From contig JARQWU010000043.1 in NCBI GenBank assembly GCA_040182905.1, positions 1 to 51,282 on the forward strand: a stretch of DNA of 51,282 nt, given 5' to 3'. The notes beneath the pieces were generated by a model. The model worked only from the letters and a program-made list of their open reading frames with translations, made no database searches and was not told the DNA's origin. Position numbers and translations under genes: made by a program. Origin of the DNA: Barthelona sp. PAP020 (lineage: Eukaryota; Metamonada: BaSk clade). Shown here one piece after another: positions 38,301 to 46,916 of the stretch (position 1 is its first letter; each line of letters begins with the position of its first letter).

Positions 38301-38904
38301 TATCGGTTGGAACATTATTGATATTGATGTTCAAAGTGTCTTTAAATAAAATGTGTCTTGAATCATTTTCAGCATAATTTGTCGGTTTAGCAATACTCTT
38401 ACTGGAAAAATTAAATATATATATCGAATTTTCAATCGTTGGTCCAAATATTTTAAGTTGATCAGGTGCAAAATTTCGAAAATAATAACTATCCTCACTT
38501 AAAGATCCATTATTGAAAAATAATTCGTTATTTGTAATGATTATCCAATGTGTTGAATCAATAGTTTGATTAATAAAAAATTCATATTCAAAATGGAAAT
38601 TTTGAATAAAATTTAGAAATTGCATTTTTTGTGAATTAATAAATCCACTTTTAGAAGAGTTAACTAAATTATCATTAATAATTTCGGGATTTAGACCCAA
38701 ATATAAAATATTGGCAAATTTTTTAAAATATAAAATTTCGGTTCTTTGCCTATCTTTTTCATACATTTGCAAAGATGACTCATATGACTTTGAACAACCA
38801 AATGTTAATATAATAAATAAAACAAAACAAATTAATGCAATAATCGTCATTGTTGAATTCAAAGATTCGTTCTGAGGTTTTTCTATGTTATGTTTTCTGC
38901 TCAT
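35386..38904 (-). CDS. hybrid histidine-kinase-like membrane receptor with degenerate ATPase
   Basis: This is a 1172-residue protein from MSRKHNIEK; the upstream frame begins with TTG. Order: membrane helix about 20-36; extracytoplasmic sensor region about 40-320, with many Asn-x-Ser/Thr sites and no recognised domain; second helix about 322-345; HisKA helix with TNISHELKTPLNAIIGL (H395); a region where the HATPase domain should be (about 495-675); a receiver-like segment (about 695-815) whose acceptor position reads FISADL; a good receiver (about 875-990) with D881/D882, acceptor D926 in FMDIGMPVMDG, T958 and K978; and a long Ser/Asn/Asp tail. The N box reads LILDHCTS and no DxGxG or GLGL box is seen, so autophosphorylation is doubtful. 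Possible role: phosphorelay partner or signalling scaffold at a membrane. Confidence 0.85.
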   Translation of the reverse strand: MSRKHNIEKPQNESLNSTMTIIALICFVLFIILTFGCSKSYESSLQMYEKDRQRTEILYFKKFANILYLGLNPEIINDNLVNSSKSGFINSQKMQFLNFIQNFHFEYEFFINQTIDSTHWIIITNNELFFNNGSLSEDSYYFRNFAPDQLKIFGPTIENSIYIFNFSSKSIAKPTNYAENDSRHILFKDTLNININNVPTDIWYICELYDDTQMIFDYFDNVFLYDSLTHISFGRVDIGDNKVNIVSNFYPKDNVTNVDAFQSILTGIYTTFTWPLDPTVFPQYIEINFMIHEINCFYFQVGTNRMMGLTTTVPSRKVNFELILSRCLSILSMLSVFGLVFTIYFKLQHQTNIQSFNSTEESFKIRNLNEEKTQLFEALIISQRFRRRLLTNISHELKTPLNAIIGLTSVILADKSHEISSGVREKIQHVYSCGNQLSSFFSDMLDLTPGPQISISYNENPDLIEIDSVAIFKKLFENYDGLIEIVHPFYERLPVELPSINSLKILLSLILDHCTSTYSKHAKIEVELQVIPPVRLANIDFFDRHSNTQSVNSSISHMGKSDTFHNDQIFTSVSPHLEDNLLTEPSNSVLNFSTQKQDLLHFIITVKNLPLEALPISLPEALDEKNLEKPLFSVLEHGVSNHQLKKTLIGEVINSFPGKIWVNENSFHISTTDATINTELDEDVGFSQFESLALFMGCRILLVRLKDSVAHKLSTWLLRWGFYPYTTDDIDEVLEMLDTQSCDLMFISADLEQSTVTDFLCAFKDISDENSNNVTNFRIISCGESVAAKKLHDLKQFPLPFVQLPLRLSYVYEKLIVVCQQMRIIEKNRFDTLHNPFSTSVTLTHSPEQTVKYRASVDNSVVSNDNSVLNSRAFAKLLIADDNALNAAVLKSILNMLGQVDITIVDNGLKAVEICAKFHFDIVFMDIGMPVMDGVTAMRRIRTDLSSRLQPTYIVAVTADTENGARERYNNFDGYCPKPLELSSFHSFCLPFFEKLGYLDTIPTNFDNNNTSTNVNNNNTFSNSNISSKSFNSTKNTFSSISTIYEHDNTNKDKVNFVALELSSKNSKIPEFDLLSDSDSVSLLSFSEYSSDVTQNDDNVLSDHCSHNILKDENEDIDKSLSPDTDKIVPDTTDSMDNSKNVVINDNIVSNDSSSSSLSLLKSLDSDCNGIE

Positions 38905-39088
38905 TGAAAACCCAGATGCATTTGGTTGTGATTTAAAAAAGAAAAAATTGAAATCTCTCTTCTTTACCCTCAAACATTTTTTTATGTTATTTGATTTGCT
39001 GAATGTTTATCTTTTTAACAATATAAATTTAATCCATTATTTGAAAAATAGGGCAATTTCAAATAAAAAATAAAACAATGTGAGTTTA

Positions 39089-40894
39089 TCATTTCAAAAG
39101 AATTCTTCTTTTCTTGCAAATTTTCATTGTTCTCGAAACAATAACATAAGAAACAATACATATTAAGGTGATAACGCATCCCAAAATAATGAAATTAATT
39201 TTGCAATACAAATGATCTTCATTTGGATATTCAAAGAATTTACATGGAACACAAGCTTCAATATTTTTATCCACAACCGTATTATCTGTGCAACGGGTAC
39301 ATTTTGGAGTAATTTTATTGGCAACACTGCCAACAGGACATGTGTAACATTTTCCATATAAAAAAATTTCATTCTTTTGACAACTCACACAAACCCCATC
39401 TTTTGGAATTGAATGATCTCCACATTTATTACAATTACTTTGGTCTTCATTTATGATACCAAATTCACATTTTGAACAGAGGACCATTCCTTTACGTCTG
39501 TATGTATTTTCAGGACATTTCACACATTCAATCCCATCATAAGAAATGTACCCTGCTTCACATGCCGTACACTCACTTGAACCAAGGTGAGAATAACTTA
39601 TCTCATTGCAAGGCATGCAACCTGAATTTGTTGTTGCAAATGAACCAGCAGGACATAATTGAATAATACTTCCATTGGACATTGTCCCAGGAACGCTTGG
39701 AGCACATGATACATTACCCATGGAAAACCATCCATATGGACATTTAGAACATTCTTCAACATATCCCAAACTAAAAGTCTCCGAAGAACAAAATTTGCAA
39801 TTAGCTATTCCAGCAATTCCAAATGAACCAGGAGGACAAACTTCAAAACTGTAAAGAGAGCTCAAACTTGTCTTATCTGTCATTATTATAAAATTATTAA
39901 TAATCATTACTTGTTCTGCATCCTCTGATATTTCAGTTTCAATGGACAATTCTCCATTCAATAAGGAAACAAACCATAATTTATCAGCTTCTTTTACAAA
40001 CAATTTATTTGAAGAATAGATGACTGAAATGTGATATATATCCCATTCTTTAATGAATTTTTGCTTTTCCTTCAAATTTTCCATATTTTTTTTGATAAAG
40101 AATAATCGAGAATTTTTTAAAATCAACACATAAAGGTTACTATCAATGAAATAATTCCGAATAAGGTTAATTGAATCAGAACTGTTTAAATTTTGCACAA
40201 CATCAAAAGTAAACGAAAACATTGATAAAAACCCCTCAAATGAATATTCATAACAATGCCATATATATTCTAAGGCACAAAAACAAGCATATTTTTCATT
40301 CATTACAATTCCAAAAGTGGAAATTGATGTATATGTCACATTATGCAACCGTTGCAAATCAACTTCTTTTTCTATCATGTGTAAACTCATATAAATCAAT
40401 TGTTCATCATGATGAAATCCAACAATATAATCTTCATGAGTAGCACTGTTGAAAAATAATCCATTCGAATTTAAACGGAATTTTTCAATCATTGTTTCTT
40501 TTATTTGATAATGAATACATCTGTTATCATACAGGTCTAACCAATATGTATTCACTTTTTTGATAACAATATGTTTATGACTTGATATAGAATAAATAAA
40601 ATGACTTCTACTAATCACATTTTCACATAAATGTTTTACTATTGAAGGATTGTATGAAGATTTTAAATTCTCATTAATAAGGTAAATATGTAACAAGGAA
40701 ACTTCAAATAACAAATTAACCTGTTCACAATATTGTTTTATTATATATAAATAATCTCCATATGCGAATGAATGGGTTGAATATGGATAACAATCAGTTT
40801 CAACTGGAATTTGAAAATCTTCAACATACACAAGATCAATTTCTGTGCAATAATTTATACATAAAAAAAACAACACAATTATTAATAATTTCAT
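39089..40894 (-). CDS. cysteine-rich type I membrane protein (GCC2/GCC3-like repeats)
   Basis: This is a 601-residue protein with a clear signal peptide (MKLLIIVLFFLCINYC). The ectodomain to about residue 350 has repeated strand patterns with aromatic residues (possibly a beta-propeller). A Cys-rich region spans about 350-565 in ephrin-receptor/GCC2_GCC3 style (CPPGSFG..., CSKCPYGWFSMG, CPAGSFATTNSGC, CxxCPENTYRRKG). One membrane helix lies at about 567-587 (FIILGCVITLICIVSYVIV), with a short basic tail (KICKKRRILLK). Such surface proteins are abundant in trichomonads, diplomonads and ciliates and are assumed to act in adhesion or sensing; the ligand is unknown. It lies 184 bp upstream of the histidine-kinase-like gene on the same strand, and the two may be unrelated. 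Confidence 0.88.
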   Translation of the reverse strand: MKLLIIVLFFLCINYCTEIDLVYVEDFQIPVETDCYPYSTHSFAYGDYLYIIKQYCEQVNLLFEVSLLHIYLINENLKSSYNPSIVKHLCENVISRSHFIYSISSHKHIVIKKVNTYWLDLYDNRCIHYQIKETMIEKFRLNSNGLFFNSATHEDYIVGFHHDEQLIYMSLHMIEKEVDLQRLHNVTYTSISTFGIVMNEKYACFCALEYIWHCYEYSFEGFLSMFSFTFDVVQNLNSSDSINLIRNYFIDSNLYVLILKNSRLFFIKKNMENLKEKQKFIKEWDIYHISVIYSSNKLFVKEADKLWFVSLLNGELSIETEISEDAEQVMIINNFIIMTDKTSLSSLYSFEVCPPGSFGIAGIANCKFCSSETFSLGYVEECSKCPYGWFSMGNVSCAPSVPGTMSNGSIIQLCPAGSFATTNSGCMPCNEISYSHLGSSECTACEAGYISYDGIECVKCPENTYRRKGMVLCSKCEFGIINEDQSNCNKCGDHSIPKDGVCVSCQKNEIFLYGKCYTCPVGSVANKITPKCTRCTDNTVVDKNIEACVPCKFFEYPNEDHLYCKINFIILGCVITLICIVSYVIVSRTMKICKKRRILLK

Positions 40895-41069
40895 TCCATA
40901 TTCCCAAACATCAACATAAAAAAAGTTTTCTCCTAATAAATTGCAATTTGCATTTTTTGGTTTTGTAAATTGTTTTTTATAACTTTTTCATTGATGATTA
41001 CCATCATTATAACAAAAAAAAAAAAGAAACTTCAAAATTTCAAATTTCCTTTTATTCCATTTAAACGAT

Positions 41070-41342
41070 ATGGATCGTACTTCCAAATTGATTGATTTGG
41101 TAATCGAAAATCATTTTCAAGCTATTCAAGATGAATTGAAAGATCAAATCGAAAAAAGACTTGAGGAAGTTGTTGAAACAAGAAAATTTAATGATTTATC
41201 CCAAGAAAAGTTGTTTGAAAATGTTGCTTTTTTGAGAAAGGAAGTTCTAAAGACAGATCTGGATTCATTTCTTAAAAAACATTCGAATGCTTGTGATTTG
41301 ATTGATGAAGCTATTATTCAAGAGCTCCCAAATATTAAATAA
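41070..41342 (+). CDS. small helical protein, unknown
   Basis: This is a 90-residue acidic, helical protein from an ATG after a T-rich leader. It is charged throughout (HFQAIQDELKDQIEKRLEEV, RKEVLKTDLDSFLKKHSN) with regularly spaced hydrophobics and could form a short helical bundle or a dimerising coil. There is no signal peptide or membrane segment. It is divergent from the cysteine-rich protein gene across 175 bp. No family is recognised. Codon use and the intact frame support a real gene, but the length alone does not prove it. Confidence 0.6.
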   Translation: MDRTSKLIDLVIENHFQAIQDELKDQIEKRLEEVVETRKFNDLSQEKLFENVAFLRKEVLKTDLDSFLKKHSNACDLIDEAIIQELPNIK

Positions 41343-42132
41343 TGTTACATGTTCAAGTGTTTCGATTGAAATGCTTGAAATGATATTTTTGATTTTTTTA
41401 TGAAATTCACATTTTTCTTTTCATTTCATTTTGTTGTACATCAGTTCATTTTAAAATGATTTAATGTTAATTTTTTTTGAGGAAATGATTGTGCCAAATA
41501 CTTAATCTGAACGGAAACATTTGAAACATTTGAAGTGTAATAGTTGCATTGCCATTTTTTTTTTCATTTTTTTTTCCCTCTTGTTTTTTCAATGTAAGAA
41601 ATTATCTTTGGTTCCAAAAACTGTCACTTTTTAACATTATTTGTATTTTGTCTGTTGTTTGAAATGGTAAATGTGAAATAATGGGTTTTATCTTTGTTTA
41701 TCTTTTTGAATTCAAAAGAACAAAAAGATTTACTTTTTCTTTTGAGCACCTTTTTGACACTTTTGAACAATTGAAAAATTTTCAAAATTGTTTTGGATGA
41801 AGACTAATAAAGAATATTCTTTGTATTTTTTTCTTTTTTTTTATGAATTAAATGAAATAAACGACAATTTGTCAAAACAATCATTTAAAATTTTAAATGT
41901 CAATTTTCTCAATCATTTATTTTTCAAACATCAATAAACAAATAGTGAATATTATTTTATTTGTTTTGTAGAGAAAAAGATTAAAAAAAAAAGATCACAT
42001 TTCAAATACAGATTTCAAAAAGTATTGTGCTCAATGGTACTGATAATAAATATTATCGTTTGCAAGTGAATGTTTTTTCTTTGAAAGTAAGAGATGAAAG
42101 TGGAAAATTTTTAATCAAACAACATTTTTTTC
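41343..42132. other. long intergenic spacer
   Basis: This is the 3' flank of the 90-residue gene and the upstream region of the ribophorin gene. It has several T runs (about 41558-41580, 41828-41842). A frame at 42027-42233 starts with GTG and overlaps the ribophorin start in another frame; I take it as chance. The spacer was read for the missing N-terminal half of ribophorin I, and I see none. Confidence 0.5.
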
Positions 42133-42942
42133 ATGATGAAATTGTCATTATTTGCAATAACATTGATCGTGTTTATTTGTGTACAAGCATCGGAACCTTT
42201 TGTGTTATCTGGAGATTCTTTGCCAAAACTTAAGTCCCCAAAGTTGAGAAGAACAATTACTGTGTCTCATTGGGGAAAAACTTCGGTTAAAGATGAAGTT
42301 TGGCTTGTCAATGAAGCTGCACCCATGAAGAATGGTTTTTCTCGTATTGATTATCAAAGAAATCAACAATATCAAATGTTGGCTGCAAACAAAATTAGAT
42401 TTACTCTTCCCAAACAAGTTGAAGTTGATTCTTTTTACTATCGTGACACTATTGGAAATATTTCAACATCTCAATATGAAGTGAAGGAGAATAATGTAGA
42501 ACTTTCATGTGAGCCTAGATTTCCTTTATTTGGAGGATGGAAAACTGATTTTATCTACGGATTTAAAGTTAAAACATCGACTATTCTTTCAAATGAAAAT
42601 TCTAATGCTGTTCTTTCTTATCAAACTTTCCCTGAAATTGAATCCGTTACTCTTACGGATGTTGAAACAATTGTAAGATTACCTGAAGGTTCTACAATTG
42701 TGTCTTTTGAGACTGATTCTTCTTTGGTTGGAAAAATTTCGGATCTTACTTTCCATCATTTAGATATTCAAGGCAGACCAACTGTTGTTTTTAGTGGAGT
42801 TGCCCCTGAAGCTGGTGATTTTTCCATTCATTATTCCTATCCTAAATGGAGAATTATTCAAAAGCCAGTTGTTGTAGTTGTATTGTTGTCTTCCATATTA
42901 GCTGCTTTATATATCTTCAGTGCTATTTTAAAGTTGATTTAA
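42133..42942 (+). CDS. OST1: ribophorin I / OST1, C-terminal half only (oligosaccharyltransferase subunit)
   Basis: This is a 269-residue ER membrane protein. It starts with a signal peptide (MKLSLFAITLIVFICVQA). The matches to ribophorin I are ITVSHWGKTSVKDE (family: SHWGN), GFSRIDYQRN (GPFSRYDYQRQ), FYYRDTIGNISTSQ (VYYRDEIGNVSTSH), PRFPLFGGWKTDFIYGF (PRFPLFGGWKTHYIVGY), LPEGS and LDIQGRPTVV (LDTFGRPVIV). One membrane helix lies near the end (VVVVVLLSSILAALYIFSAI). Human ribophorin I is about 607 residues; here the first luminal domain (about 290 residues) and the long cytosolic tail are both missing. The subunit supports N-glycosylation by STT3. Because a signal peptide directly precedes the retained domain, the short form looks native, not broken. 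Confidence 0.9.
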   Translation: MMKLSLFAITLIVFICVQASEPFVLSGDSLPKLKSPKLRRTITVSHWGKTSVKDEVWLVNEAAPMKNGFSRIDYQRNQQYQMLAANKIRFTLPKQVEVDSFYYRDTIGNISTSQYEVKENNVELSCEPRFPLFGGWKTDFIYGFKVKTSTILSNENSNAVLSYQTFPEIESVTLTDVETIVRLPEGSTIVSFETDSSLVGKISDLTFHHLDIQGRPTVVFSGVAPEAGDFSIHYSYPKWRIIQKPVVVVVLLSSILAALYIFSAILKLI

Positions 42943-43099
42943 ATGCAAAAATGTGTTATTCTTGAATAAAAATATTATATTTTTGTTTTTATTAATGATC
43001 ATTCTTATTGTTGGGGATCTGAAGGAAAAAATGTAAAATAGGAGAGAAATTGAACAAACACATCCAAGAATTAAAGGAACAAAAATTTTCTTTTCAAAC

Positions 43100-43104
43100 T
43101 CACT
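43100..43104 (+). promoter_or_regulatory. possible TCA-type initiator
   Basis: TCACT, with the A 21 bases before the SMC4 ATG, fits TCA-Py-(T/A). A second TCA (TCAAC) lies closer but does not fit. Weak evidence. Confidence 0.25.
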
Positions 43105-43122
43105 ATTTTTGTCAACTGAAAA

Positions 43123-46100
43123 ATGGTAAGGTCATCACGATTGATAGTTAAAGAAATGTATCTTGAAAATTTCAAATCTTATGCGAATATTGTACGAATT
43201 GGACCATTTGACAGTTCTTTTTCCACAATTGTTGGGTCTAACGGAAGTGGAAAATCTAATGTATTAGATGCCTTGTTGTTTGTTTTTGGAAAACGAGCGT
43301 CAAGTATTAGATTGAAGAAATTATCAGAATTAATACATAAATCCAAAGATCATCCCAATTTTACACATGCAAGGGTTGAAGTCTTGTTTGAGGAAATAGA
43401 TGTAAATACACAAGAAACAATACCTGATACAAATTTTTCTGTTTCCAGAGAAATCCGTTTGGAGGGTTCAAGCAGCAATGCAAAATCGTATTATTATATT
43501 AATCAAACAAAATCATCATTTACAGAGGTTACACAACTTTTTAGCGATTATAAAATTGATTTGAAAAATAATCGTTTTTTAATTTTGCAGGGAGAAGTTG
43601 AAGCTATCAGTTTAATGAAACCCAAAGGAATCAATCCATCTGAAGTTGGTATGTTAGAATATTTGGAAGAAGTCATTGGTACAAATCAATATGTTGAACA
43701 GATTATGGATATTGAACATGATTTGGAGGAAAAAGAGCAGGAAAACAATGTGTTACAAAGTCGTTTTGATATAGCTCAAAATCAATTGGAAGCTTTAAAG
43801 GGGGAGAAAGCAGATGTCGACAAATATTTAAGATCAAGAATACATTATTTAATCATGAAGTGGAAAAAGGCACATGGTGGATATTTATTGGCTGAAAAAG
43901 ATTATCAAATGTTTTTGGAGAACATTAACGAATCGAAAATTGAGTTAGAAGGAATGCGCTCATCTAATCAATGTGCTGAAATGGAAGACATCATGAAAAA
44001 ATTGGAAAAAGAAACAATTTCCAAACGTGCAGAATCAATAATGATCAAAAAAAAATTAGACAATGCGAACAAACATTTAGATAGAGCCTTAAAGGTTGAT
44101 AATGAGTTTCATTCTGAAATGGATATAATAAAGAAAGAATATGAATCCATTGAAGCATTGTCTGATGATCTTAATAATGAAATCAAATATTTGAATGTAA
44201 AAGAGCAAGAATTGAATGCTTTGATTGAAAATTATGAAAAAGAAAAGGATGAAAAGATTGAGATGCAAAAAAAAGAAGAAGCCACTTTACAAATGTACAT
44301 TGAAAAGTATCATGCTGAATTTGGAGATTTAGACAAGCAAAAACAAGAATTGATAGATTCTATAAATCCTACATTATCACAAATTGATGCGTTGAATGCC
44401 AAGAAAGGATATTTAGAACAAAACATATCTGCACCAAATCAAAGAAAAAAAGAATTGGAAGAAAATATTGAAAAATTGCAAGAGAATATTGAAAAATTAC
44501 AAAAAATATTTGAAGAAAGTGATTTGGAATTGAAAGAAAAGTTGCATTTGAAAGAAAGATTGATGAAACATCATAAAAAGATCAGTTGTGCCGTTGAAAA
44601 ACTTGAAGATGAATTGAATATTGCTGAAAATAATTTAAAAGATGCAAAACAAGAATATTCCACATTATCTCAGCAATTTTCATCAGCAGGTGATAGAACA
44701 TTACAATCCATATTAGCTGCAAGAGATAAGAATCAAATTGAAGGTATTTATGGTCCTTTAAAGGATTTATGTCAAGTTGATGAACGATATCAGGTAGCTT
44801 TTGAAAATTCTTCAAAATTTTTAAATTTTATTGTTGTTAGAGATCAAAATGTTGCAAAAGAATGTATTCAACTTTTGAAAGAAAAGAATTTAGGAAGATT
44901 AACATTTATCAAATTAAATGAACTTGGTACTGCAAGTGATACTCCCAAATTTCAAAAATTGCCTTCCTTTGAAGGAGTTCAAAATGACTATGGTTATTTA
45001 TTTGATGTAATTGATTGTCCTAATGAATTTAAACCCTCTGTATTTAGAGCTATTCAATTTACCATTTGGACTACAGATATGAATGATGCAAAAATAATTG
45101 CGTATGGTCGTCAAAGGAGACGTGTTGTTACTTTAAATGGAGAAATTTTTGAAACCAGTGGTAGTTTAACAGGTGGTTCTTCACATTCTTCCAAGAAGAG
45201 AACTTTGGTTACTGCAAAGCAATTGATGGATGCTGAAAATAAAATTCGCGAACTAAATCAAGTTTTCAAAGACATTGATAAAGAATTTGAAGACAAAAAA
45301 ACTATTTTAAAAGAAATAAACATTGAATTGAAGAAATTAGAAGATAGAATTATTGAACTAGAAAATTTTCACAAGAATTTTGATGGGTCGTTTAATTTAA
45401 AAGAGAAACAATTGAAAGCAGCAGAAGAGGAATGGAATGAAATTGTTGAAGTCTTAAATGCTCAAGATTATAAGTCTCAAGTCGCCAATATTACTCAAAT
45501 TACTGATGAAATTGAAGATTTATCCACTCAAATAGCTTCCAGTCAACAAGAAATTGCTGAATTAGATCGAAAGAGTGATATGATTACGATACGAGCTCAA
45601 AAGGAAAAGATATCTATTTTACAGAAAAGATTAAACTTTTTGGAAGAAAAACTTGTTGAATGTCGTGATGAAATTGTATTTTCGACTGAAAAAGTAGCGA
45701 AAAAGGAACAAATTGCCAAAGAATACAAAAAACAAATGAATGAGTTGCAATCCAAAAGAAAGAATCTGAAACTTGAGTATTCAAAGAATGAAGAAGAAAT
45801 CAACATTGCTACTCAACATAAAGCTTCTTTAGAGAATGAATATAATGAAAAGAAAGATAAGTTGTTGGAGATTCAAAGAGATTATGATGAAATTAGACTT
45901 AAAATTCAAAAATTGAAAGAAAAAGAAATGAATATTTTGGAAATGATTAATGAGAGTGAAGAACAATTAAAAAATTTGGATAATGTTAAAACTATAACCA
46001 GTGAAAGAATGAACAGTTATTTTGATTCAATTAATGAAGATAAATGCAGCTTAGATTTTGAATTTGCTACACTTACAAAAGATTCTCAAATTGATCAATT

Positions 46101-46869
46101 GACTAAAGAATTAAAAGATGATTTAGAAATCAAAACTATTCAAGAATTGATTGAAAATGAAGCAAATGAAGCTAATTTCTTGATAAATTTCAAAGAAGAA
46201 TTAACTTCAAATGTAGCATTGGCGAAGGAACAATTTAATTTGGTTAAAGAATGTGATTTATCAATTATTGAGGAATACAGAGAAAAATTAGGCAAATTTG
46301 CTGAAGTTAGCAATGAATATCATAGTTTCAAAGAAATTTATGATGGTTTAAAAAATAAAAAGTTTGAACTTGAAAAGTTAAGATTGGAAACTTTTGAAGC
46401 AGGTTTCAAAAAAATTTCAAATAGTGTTCAAAATGTTTACAGAAAATTGACTTTTGGTGGAGATGCTGAATTAGAATTGGTTAACATCATGAACCCTTTT
46501 GATGGTGTTTTATTTTCCGTTAGACCTTCCAAAAAATCTTGGAAAAATATTTCAAATTTGAGTGGTGGTGAAAAAACCTTGAGTTCATTAGCTTTGGTCT
46601 TTGCTTTGCACGAATTTAGTCCAACACCTATATACATTTTGGATGAAATTGATGCTGCACTTGATCATTTGAATGTTTCGATAGTTGCAAGATTTATCAA
46701 AGAAAAAACTGAAACTGCACAATTTATGGTAATTTCACTGAGAAATGACATGTTTGAATTGGCTGATAGACTCATAGGAATTTATAAAACTGATGATACA
46801 ACTAAATCCATTTCTTTGGACCCAGCTGCAATTCAAATTAAGATAAATAATGAAAATAATGAAATTTAG
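43123..46869 (+). CDS. SMC4: condensin subunit SMC4
   Basis: This is a 1248-residue SMC ATPase. Walker A is GSNGSGKSN (38-46). SMC4-specific stretches follow: KKLSELIHKSKDHPNF, NRFLILQGEVEAISLMKPKG and GMLEYLEEVIG. Long coiled coils flank a hinge at about 530-650 (IEGIYGPLKDLCQVDERYQV). The signature is LSGGEKTLSSLAL (from 1146) and Walker B is YILDEIDAALD (D1174, E1175), followed by SIVARFIKE and FMVISLRNDMFELADRLIG. The QGEVE and SLRN motifs separate SMC4 from SMC1-3. With SMC2 it forms the condensin core that compacts mitotic chromosomes. Nothing is missing. The gene converges with the 1368-residue gene, leaving only 47 bp between the two stop codons. Confidence 0.96.
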   Translation: MVRSSRLIVKEMYLENFKSYANIVRIGPFDSSFSTIVGSNGSGKSNVLDALLFVFGKRASSIRLKKLSELIHKSKDHPNFTHARVEVLFEEIDVNTQETIPDTNFSVSREIRLEGSSSNAKSYYYINQTKSSFTEVTQLFSDYKIDLKNNRFLILQGEVEAISLMKPKGINPSEVGMLEYLEEVIGTNQYVEQIMDIEHDLEEKEQENNVLQSRFDIAQNQLEALKGEKADVDKYLRSRIHYLIMKWKKAHGGYLLAEKDYQMFLENINESKIELEGMRSSNQCAEMEDIMKKLEKETISKRAESIMIKKKLDNANKHLDRALKVDNEFHSEMDIIKKEYESIEALSDDLNNEIKYLNVKEQELNALIENYEKEKDEKIEMQKKEEATLQMYIEKYHAEFGDLDKQKQELIDSINPTLSQIDALNAKKGYLEQNISAPNQRKKELEENIEKLQENIEKLQKIFEESDLELKEKLHLKERLMKHHKKISCAVEKLEDELNIAENNLKDAKQEYSTLSQQFSSAGDRTLQSILAARDKNQIEGIYGPLKDLCQVDERYQVAFENSSKFLNFIVVRDQNVAKECIQLLKEKNLGRLTFIKLNELGTASDTPKFQKLPSFEGVQNDYGYLFDVIDCPNEFKPSVFRAIQFTIWTTDMNDAKIIAYGRQRRRVVTLNGEIFETSGSLTGGSSHSSKKRTLVTAKQLMDAENKIRELNQVFKDIDKEFEDKKTILKEINIELKKLEDRIIELENFHKNFDGSFNLKEKQLKAAEEEWNEIVEVLNAQDYKSQVANITQITDEIEDLSTQIASSQQEIAELDRKSDMITIRAQKEKISILQKRLNFLEEKLVECRDEIVFSTEKVAKKEQIAKEYKKQMNELQSKRKNLKLEYSKNEEEINIATQHKASLENEYNEKKDKLLEIQRDYDEIRLKIQKLKEKEMNILEMINESEEQLKNLDNVKTITSERMNSYFDSINEDKCSLDFEFATLTKDSQIDQLTKELKDDLEIKTIQELIENEANEANFLINFKEELTSNVALAKEQFNLVKECDLSIIEEYREKLGKFAEVSNEYHSFKEIYDGLKNKKFELEKLRLETFEAGFKKISNSVQNVYRKLTFGGDAELELVNIMNPFDGVLFSVRPSKKSWKNISNLSGGEKTLSSLALVFALHEFSPTPIYILDEIDAALDHLNVSIVARFIKEKTETAQFMVISLRNDMFELADRLIGIYKTDDTTKSISLDPAAIQIKINNENNEI

Positions 46870-46916
46870 TTCAAAAAGTTCAAAAATCTTGAAAAGTTTT
46901 GTAAAATATTGTTTGT

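Noticed and set aside
42027-42233. 68-codon plus-strand frame overlapping the ribophorin start
   Set aside because: It begins with GTG, has no family resemblance, and covers a clear signal peptide in the real frame.
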